Shown: piece by piece, positions 59,462 through 64,000 of the stretch
Layout: each line of letters starts with the position of its first letter
How positions within the stretch are numbered: position 1 is the first letter of the stretch
From: a virus
Length of the DNA stretch: 64,000 bases
Direction: 5' to 3' (one strand)
IMG/VR virus record: IMGVR_UViG_3300028571_001454
Location: 1 to 64,000 of that record
Notes under the pieces: model-generated
Databases searched by the model: none
Seen by the model: only the letters and a program-made list of their open reading frames with translations
What the model was told of the DNA's origin: nothing
Translations under genes and position numbers: made by a program

Positions 59462-60062
59462 TGTAATAACTATTATAAAGCTTATTAATTTTATGAGCAA
59501 TGGTTGGATCTAAATTTTCTTTGATAAAATCATCATCGTTGTCTGTAGTATAAGCTTGAATCTCATCATTTAGTACATCATTACAATAGCCTTTGTCAAG
59601 TAAGTATTTTTTAATTTTATTGAGTTTTTTGTCATATTTTTGACAAACAATATCTATATTCTTTCTATAAGATTTACTGTACGCATAAAGAGCATGAGAT
59701 AATTCATGTCTTATTGTAGATTCGTCGTTTGCACCAATAATATAGAAATCATCGTTTCTATATCTAAATAGAGATATTAATTCGTTTTCTTCTTTTGTTA
59801 GTGGATCAAATAACCCATTGATAAAAGGTTCTAATACATAACTTGGGAAATTAAATCCCTCCCAATCTCTGTGGTATGTATCAGCACCATAGGTTATACT
59901 GTACCAATGTTTTAATTGACCAAGGGTGAAGATAGTATTTTTAAATTTTGGACTCTCATAAAATTCTTGGAATCTAATAAATGTTTTACATAAAGACTCT
60001 TGTGAATCTGTTTGTAGTAGTACGGTATTAAACTTTAGTTGTTTTATCTTCTTGAATAGCAT
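59433..60062 (-). CDS. HExxH metallopeptidase-like protein
   Basis: 209 residues from the ATG at 60062. TIRHELSHALYAYSKSYRKN near 119 gives HExxH, with a following Glu-rich helix. No signal peptide. A start at 60092 is also possible. Unknown substrate. Confidence 0.55.
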   Translation of the reverse strand: MLFKKIKQLKFNTVLLQTDSQESLCKTFIRFQEFYESPKFKNTIFTLGQLKHWYSITYGADTYHRDWEGFNFPSYVLEPFINGLFDPLTKEENELISLFRYRNDDFYIIGANDESTIRHELSHALYAYSKSYRKNIDIVCQKYDKKLNKIKKYLLDKGYCNDVLNDEIQAYTTDNDDDFIKENLDPTIAHKINKLYNSYYNETKSNRSN

Positions 60063-60291
60063 TAAATATTTTATTATAAGAGTGTTGAGCATCTTCTAGG
60101 GAAGATACTAGTCTAAACATTTCTACATTTTGAGTAAGCGTTAAATCGAGTATACTATCCAGATTTTCTACAATACATCTGATAACATTGCTAGTGCCAT
60201 TTTCCTGTAAAAACTTTTTAATCTTTTCTTTTTGTTCTAGATATAGGGTTTCTTTTTTTAAGAAACTTTTATTCGCATCAGATTGTATCAT
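60028..60291 (-). CDS. Hypothetical helical protein
   Basis: 87 residues, helical (LEQKEKIKKFLQENGTSNVI). Overlaps the peptidase-like gene. Unknown. Confidence 0.5.
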   Translation of the reverse strand: MIQSDANKSFLKKETLYLEQKEKIKKFLQENGTSNVIRCIVENLDSILDLTLTQNVEMFRLVSSLEDAQHSYNKIFNAIQEDKTTKV

Positions 60292-60314
60292 TCGGTTAGT
60301 CCAGAGGGGTTTAA

Positions 60315-60620
60315 TTAGTATGCTATGGGTCTATAAACCCAATAAATAACGGGTTGTTGAACTACAATTCTTTGTCTACAAAAAATACTATACTTTTCAT
60401 AAACAACTGGTTGATTAATATAAACCGGAACCCAATTGTATACAATAACTGGTGACGGTCTAATGGTTGTTACTATAGTTTGCTGTGTCTCCATCAATAC
60501 TGGTGCTTGATAGTTAGCTACTGGAGCATTGGGGACGTATGGTATCCACTCATTTGGATTGGCATATAATGAGTGTTGAAGAAAAAACAGGCAGCTAAGA
60601 GCAGTAAAAAATATTTTCAT
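60315..60620 (-). CDS. Secreted protein, planctomycete-like type
   Basis: 101 residues with a signal peptide (about 1-20, ending YAN). The mature part is Tyr/Pro/Val-rich (YNWVPVYINQPVVYEKY, QRIVVQQPVIYWVYRPIAY), a composition I have seen in planctomycete envelope proteins. Unknown. Confidence 0.6.
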   Translation of the reverse strand: MKIFFTALSCLFFLQHSLYANPNEWIPYVPNAPVANYQAPVLMETQQTIVTTIRPSPVIVYNWVPVYINQPVVYEKYSIFCRQRIVVQQPVIYWVYRPIAY

Positions 60621-60631
60621 TATAAGATCCT

Positions 60632-60715
60632 TTATTGGTTTTGGTCAGAAAAACTATTGACAATAATTTCTATAAGAATAAGACATGCAAGAAATATCCA
60701 TATTTTTATTAACAT
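60632..60715 (-). CDS. Short membrane peptide
   Basis: 27 residues, MLIKIWIFLACLILIEIIVN then a polar tail. Its ATG overlaps the upstream stop (TAATG). Small but in keeping with the others. Confidence 0.4.
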   Translation of the reverse strand: MLIKIWIFLACLILIEIIVNSFSDQNQ

Positions 60716-60936
60716 TAGATATTATATCTAATCTTGATAAGATCAATAGTTTGCCTAGCAGTAAACTGTATAGTATTGCCTCCCCAATAATATCTAGTAA
60801 TAAAGTCCACAAGCATCTCAGATATGTCCGAATCTGCTAGAATTTTACTATAGCTTGGCTTATACTCCATAGTAATGTAAGAGTAAACACCCATATAGAA
60901 AGAGTGAGCGTCAGTAAGTACGGCTTTTCTCTTCAT
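60715..60936 (-). CDS. Hypothetical protein
   Basis: 73 residues, YKPSYSKILADSDISEMLVD and TRYYWGGNTIQFTARQTIDL. Four-base overlap with the upstream gene. Unknown. Confidence 0.5.
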   Translation of the reverse strand: MKRKAVLTDAHSFYMGVYSYITMEYKPSYSKILADSDISEMLVDFITRYYWGGNTIQFTARQTIDLIKIRYNI

Positions 60937-61130
60937 GGATTAATTCTCAGCATTGCGATTATTTTATTAGCAGTATGCTCTACAGTATCTTCTTGTCTCA
61001 TTGAGGATTTAACAATTTTATCAACAACAGACTTATTATTATTAATCTGAACTGTTTTAAGCATATTCTTACCATACTGAGTATTAATATACTCGAAAAC
61101 CTGATCAATAAATGGACTTGTAATATTCAC
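60933..61130 (-). CDS. Hypothetical protein
   Basis: 65 residues, helical, IDQVFEYINTQYGKNMLKTV. Preceded by a sigma70-like promoter at 61203-61231. Unknown. Confidence 0.5.
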   Translation of the reverse strand: MNITSPFIDQVFEYINTQYGKNMLKTVQINNNKSVVDKIVKSSMRQEDTVEHTANKIIAMLRINP

Positions 61131-61202
61131 AAAATCTCCTTATAATTATCTAACCTAAAATTTCAAACAATTCATCAGCCAAAATATCCAATACGATACG
61201 TT

Positions 61203-61231
61203 AGTATATCAAATCATATCGGCATTGTCAA
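61203..61231 (-). promoter_or_regulatory. Sigma70-like promoter
   Basis: Minus strand TTGACA, 17-base spacer with TGCCGATATG, TATACT; about 75 bases before the ATG at 61130. Confidence 0.83.
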
Positions 61232-61239
61232 GCCAAAAC

Positions 61240-61374
61240 TTAATTTTTTTTGTCAGTCCCGCGTTGCCACTTAGGAATAAAGGGACAGTTGACACAGTTT
61301 TTACCACAACAAAAACTCCTCTGCAATAGAAACTCCCTAGATAGTGGATTATGGTTAGGTTCTTGTTTCATCAT
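61240..61374 (-). CDS. DUF5522-like cysteine motif protein
   Basis: 44 residues from an ATG at 61374. LSREFLLQRSFCCGKNCVNC with CPFIPK is the DUF5522 pattern (CC-G-C-NCP). Short as in that family. An upstream start would extend it by 19 residues. Confidence 0.6.
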   Translation of the reverse strand: MMKQEPNHNPLSREFLLQRSFCCGKNCVNCPFIPKWQRGTDKKN

Positions 61375-61510
61375 TGTCTTTTTTATCGTAATGTTTCCAT
61401 GCTTCTTTATGTTCTTTAGCGATAATTTCACTTCTTTGTTCGTGTATCATTATAAGCTGATACTCTATTAGATTATATAGTTCAAGAATATGTTTTTTTA
61501 ATTTCTTCAT
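61355..61510 (-). CDS. Small helical protein
   Basis: 51 residues from the ATG at 61510 (LKKHILELYNLIEYQLIMIH). Overlaps the DUF5522-like start. A longer start exists without a ribosome site. Weak. Confidence 0.4.
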   Translation of the reverse strand: MKKLKKHILELYNLIEYQLIMIHEQRSEIIAKEHKEAWKHYDKKDNDETRT

Positions 61511-61586
61511 TATCACAAATGCTAATGATATGTTTTCTTTGATTTTTATCATAGCATAAATATTTAAGTGGCGCCATTTCTGACAT
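61482..61586 (-). CDS. Small hypothetical peptide
   Basis: 34 residues (MSEMAPLKYLCYDKNQRKHI) with AAGGA upstream of the ATG. Overlaps the next gene by 29 bases. Unknown. Confidence 0.45.
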   Translation of the reverse strand: MSEMAPLKYLCYDKNQRKHIISICDNEEIKKTYS

Positions 61587-61603
61587 ATTATACATTCCTT
61601 TCA

Positions 61604-61738
61604 TTAAGTGCTATAATATCTGACAATTTTATAAAATATGTATATACATATGAATAAGCCTACAGCACATACAATAATCTTAGTACCATCATCATGTATA
61701 AAAGTTGGACAAATTGGTCTACGAACAACATTATTCAT
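61604..61738 (-). CDS. Small membrane peptide
   Basis: 44 residues with one membrane segment at about 20-37 (KIIVCAVGLFICIYIFYKI). Its ATG overlaps the upstream stop as ATGA. Unknown. Confidence 0.5.
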   Translation of the reverse strand: MNNVVRRPICPTFIHDDGTKIIVCAVGLFICIYIFYKIVRYYST

Positions 61739-62007
61739 GGAATAGCTTTTCCAAAATAAAAATTAATTGTGCAATTTTGTGGATGATATTTACTTTTATA
61801 GCTTATACTACCATTCTCATTGATTTCTATAATTCCTGTAGTATAAATAATATGACCAATGCTTAAATTATCATTCAAAAGATGCAACTGGTTAGTTTCG
61901 CTAATCCAATTCCAATAATTGTATTGAAAGATTTCTTTATTATCAATAGATAAAAGAACCATCACAGTATTATCCAACTGCTGTGTTAGGTATTCATTTA
62001 ATATCAT
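61735..62007 (-). CDS. Hypothetical protein
   Basis: 90 residues, beta-rich (LNDNLSIGHIIYTTGIIEIN). Unknown. Confidence 0.5.
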   Translation of the reverse strand: MILNEYLTQQLDNTVMVLLSIDNKEIFQYNYWNWISETNQLHLLNDNLSIGHIIYTTGIIEINENGSISYKSKYHPQNCTINFYFGKAIP

Positions 62008-62088
62008 GTTTTTGTGACTTTTTAAATTTTGTACAATGTGGGCTAATTTATTATAAATAGTGAAACACCAATGTCAATTCAAACTATA

Positions 62089-62382
62089 TTAAATGTCATG
62101 CCTATAACCATTTAAAGGATCGTTATCATAAGGATAATTAAATGGCCCCAAAGCACTTTTTCTTTTATCCCTTAAAAATCCTAAAGTCTCACCGAAACAA
62201 TTTTCGCAAAGATGAATTTCAAATCTGTCCCCATCTCTACTAGTGCTATAACCCCAATTTGCTTCAAGGGTTGCGTTTTCATGGTTGTTATAAAAATCAT
62301 CCGTACAATTTTTACCACAAATATCACACATTATTTGATCAAGAACTTGAGTTGTTTTTTCTTTATATATTCTCATTACCAT
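62089..62382 (-). CDS. Zinc-binding hypothetical protein
   Basis: 97 residues with CDICGKNCTDDF and LCENCFGETLGFLRDKRK, two halves of a treble-clef or ribbon-like zinc site; a type known from phages. Unknown. Confidence 0.6.
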   Translation of the reverse strand: MVMRIYKEKTTQVLDQIMCDICGKNCTDDFYNNHENATLEANWGYSTSRDGDRFEIHLCENCFGETLGFLRDKRKSALGPFNYPYDNDPLNGYRHDI

Positions 62383-62576
62383 CTTCGTGACGGGTCACGC
62401 CTTTTGGGTTTCTTATTTTTAAGTCTAATGGTAGAAAAGCCGTCTGGCAATACATTTGCTTGTTTTGTAGACATTCCAATATATTCTGCAAAATAATCCA
62501 TAGTCTTCTTATATCCATCAATAATAACATCCTTGGAACAAGTTTTCTTTAACAAATCTTCAAAACTCTTAGCCAT
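62376..62576 (-). CDS. Hypothetical protein
   Basis: 66 residues, basic tail (IRLKNKKPKRRDPSRRW). Overlaps both neighbours. Unknown. Confidence 0.5.
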   Translation of the reverse strand: MAKSFEDLLKKTCSKDVIIDGYKKTMDYFAEYIGMSTKQANVLPDGFSTIRLKNKKPKRRDPSRRW

Positions 62577-62730
62577 TGTTAATAATCTCCAGAATAGTTT
62601 CTGCTAGTGTTGAACGACCAACGATTCGCCCATCCTCATAAGGATCATTATAACTAGATTTTTGACTCCAGTTTTGCATAATACCCAAGCATAGTCTCCT
62701 AATCTCTTCCATCTTTTCTTCTTTAGTCAT
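62569..62730 (-). CDS. Small hypothetical, paralogue of 48694-48876
   Basis: 53 residues. YEDGRIVGRSTLAETILEII repeats the pattern of the gene at 48694-48876. Unknown. Confidence 0.5.
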   Translation of the reverse strand: MTKEEKMEEIRRLCLGIMQNWSQKSSYNDPYEDGRIVGRSTLAETILEIINNG

Positions 62731-63037
62731 TTGTTACCTTTGCTTGAACATAAAAAGTTTGGTTAATATTACATCGCCCAAGAGCAATTCTAACGCCCAG
62801 TTTCTTATTATAATTCTCTTTCTTACTACAAATAGCCAATCCTTCATAATGATTACCATGCGGACTATCAATTACAATTTGAGTTGATCCACCTTTAGTG
62901 TCTGGATCAATAGGAGCATAACCATGAACACTTTGATTAGGTTTGCTTCCTACTTGCCATTTATAATAGCCGTTATAAAGACGATTGTGAAGAACCCTAA
63001 CTTTATATCCACTATTACGAAGCTGTTGAACTGTCAT
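62723..63037 (-). CDS. Conserved-type phage protein
   Basis: 104 residues from the ATG at 63037 (GGAG upstream). YKVRVLHNRLYNGYYKWQVG and KKLGVRIALGRCNINQTFYV; similar phage proteins are known, role unknown. Confidence 0.6.
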   Translation of the reverse strand: MTVQQLRNSGYKVRVLHNRLYNGYYKWQVGSKPNQSVHGYAPIDPDTKGGSTQIVIDSPHGNHYEGLAICSKKENYNKKLGVRIALGRCNINQTFYVQAKVTND

Positions 63038-63049
63038 GTTTTTCTCCAA

Positions 63050-63215
63050 TTAATGTATGCCACAAACTTCTACGGTACGAGTAATAATAATCTTGTTGTA
63101 TTCTGACAAGAATTTGTCTAGGTTATCTTGTTTGATAGATAGTTCATAGTTATTCTGACCAATGAAATACTTATCAATCAAATCTTGAACTTTTTGTTGA
63201 ACTGTTGGACTCATA
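63050..63215 (-). CDS. Hypothetical protein
   Basis: 54 residues from the ATG at 63215 with GGAG upstream and a sigma70-like promoter just before. VQDLIDKYFIGQNNYELSIK. Unknown. Confidence 0.55.
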
Positions 63216-63238
63216 AACTTTCTCCAAAGGATACCCAA

Positions 63239-63266
63239 GTATACTGTGTTATCGGCGTTTGTCAAC
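63239..63266 (-). promoter_or_regulatory. Sigma70-like promoter
   Basis: Minus strand TTGACA, 16-base spacer with GCCGATAAC, TATACT; about 24 bases before the ATG at 63215. Confidence 0.83.
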
Positions 63267-63281
63267 AGACACTTTACAAAA

Positions 63282-63464
63282 TCACCCATTGTCTTTATAA
63301 AGACCAACACTTATCTCTTCTTTATAATATTCTCCCTTGCGATATTCTGGAAAATCTACTTCGTTTACTCCAAATCCTATCCTGAGATACTCATTAGTAT
63401 AAACCTCTCCCACAAAATAGTCATCAAAGACCTTAACCTTTTCGATGGTTGATCCTCTAGCCAC
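63282..63464 (-). CDS. Hypothetical protein, start uncertain
   Basis: 60 residues from a GTG; the frame continues upstream as ERFNTRWVFIVARGS, a plausible natural N-terminus, but no good start codon is visible there. VFDDYFVGEVYTNEYLRIGF. Unknown. Confidence 0.45.
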   Translation of the reverse strand: MARGSTIEKVKVFDDYFVGEVYTNEYLRIGFGVNEVDFPEYRKGEYYKEEISVGLYKDNG

Positions 63465-63496
63465 AATAAAAACCCATCGCGTATTAAATCTTTCTA

Positions 63497-63739
63497 TTAT
63501 GTGTTACTCATCCAACGATTTTCAAACTCTTCATATTCTTGAATATCAACATCAAATTCATCATCTTTTCCTAAGATAATAGCAGCATGATAAAGAATAT
63601 GATCTTTAGGATCATTTCTTTCTTCAATATAGTTTTGATAAGAATTTTGTTCAGTTTCACTATCAAAAATATATGATGCACATTCTCTAGCACATTCGAG
63701 AAACTCTTTATTAAATCTAGTTGGTTCAGTCTCGTTCAT
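63497..63739 (-). CDS. Hypothetical protein
   Basis: 80 residues, acidic (ASYIFDSETEQNSYQNYIEE). GGAG precedes the ATG. Unknown. Confidence 0.55.
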   Translation of the reverse strand: MNETEPTRFNKEFLECARECASYIFDSETEQNSYQNYIEERNDPKDHILYHAAIILGKDDEFDVDIQEYEEFENRWMSNT

Positions 63740-64000
63740 TATTTTTCTCCAAAAGGCAGTTATTAGCGTAAATTATACCACGTTTAGCGGGAGGGTCAAC
63801 TGGTTTTTTAAATTTCTTGACTGATTGCACAATCCATCCAAACTTAGGCTTATCTTTCCAACCATAAGTCTTATCATTAATATCCACCTTATGTCTACTA
63901 TTATCGTCTTGCCACTGTTCTTTAGAAGAGTATTGAAAGCAACCACTAAAAGTAATTGTTCCGATAATTCTACTCTTAAACTTAGCCGATTTCCCCGGAG
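63726..64000 (-). CDS. Partial gene at right edge
   Basis: The frame is open from the window edge to a TGA at 63726. It reads IIGTITFSGCFQYSSKEQWQ, then KPKFGWIVQSVKKFKKPVDP and RGIIYANN, an end pattern like small EVE/ASCH-type phage proteins. The N-terminus lies outside the window. Overlaps the next gene start by 14 bases and contains its promoter. Confidence 0.6.
   Translation of the reverse strand, partial: PGKSAKFKSRIIGTITFSGCFQYSSKEQWQDDNSRHKVDINDKTYGWKDKPKFGWIVQSVKKFKKPVDPPAKRGIIYANNCLLEKNNERD
63772..63799 (-). promoter_or_regulatory. Sigma70-like promoter, inside the upstream gene
   Basis: Minus strand TTGACC, 16-base spacer, TATAAT; about 33 bases before the ATG at 63739. Confidence 0.65.

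Overview
The window is most likely part of a large tailed-phage genome, or a prophage-like replicon, whose host is probably a planctomycete. Phage identity rests on T4-type rIIA and rIIB homologues, two endonuclease VII-family nucleases, ThyX, an ATP-dependent DNA ligase, a RepB-like primase, a phage-carried tmRNA, many tiny overlapping genes and at least eight HNH or Vsr-like mobile endonucleases. The planctomycete link is inference: a Tat-type DUF1501 protein and small secreted proteins of kinds I associate with Planctomycetes. Base composition is low in GC. Nearly all genes run on the minus strand; the plus strand holds only endonuclease genes.

Layout. Positions 1-11 kb: an unfinished Thr/Pro-repeat protein, then a glycan-modification cluster with a GT43-like/methyltransferase fusion, sulfotransferase, GT15-like mannosyltransferase, GDP-mannose 3,5-epimerase, several fucosyltransferase-like enzymes and a GT77-like enzyme. 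Positions 11-14 kb: a small possible structural protein, a subtilase, an HNH nuclease, an actin-like ATPase and its membrane-anchored partner. Positions 14-18.7 kb: a second sugar cluster with a DDD-type glycosyltransferase, a prolyl-hydroxylase-like oxygenase, a HAD/kinase fusion and a nucleotidyltransferase. Positions 18.7-26 kb: RuvB with a zinc-ribbon/RuvA-domain-III partner, primase, rIIB and rIIA. Positions 26-30.4 kb: small genes, a kinase-like protein and a tRNA-Leu(UAA) split by a group I intron. Positions 30.5-35 kb: secreted or envelope proteins (metallopeptidase-like, thioredoxin-like, trypsin-like, PspC) and a GT92-like enzyme. Positions 35-46 kb: DNA glycosylase-like protein, ligase, two endonuclease VII proteins, DUF1501, tmRNA and small genes. 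Positions 46-64 kb: many small conserved phage-type genes with a deaminase, UV-damage endonuclease, ThyX and metallophosphatases.

Two promoter styles recur. One is a sigma70-like TTGACA / TATACT (or TAGAAT) pair with a 16-17 nt spacer that usually contains CCGATA; I count twelve, all on the minus strand and all right of 23 kb. The other is a GGTGTA box followed by an AT-rich run, found before minus-strand genes and also before the plus-strand endonuclease genes.

The most unusual content is the first 19 kb. A poly-Thr/Pro tract typical of O-glycosylated linkers sits next to about 14 sugar-tailoring genes, several from families best known in eukaryotes, plus sulfo-, methyl- and hydroxylation enzymes. 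A coherent but untested reading is that the virus decorates its own virion protein, using GDP-mannose-derived sugars, with a sulfated and methylated glycan.
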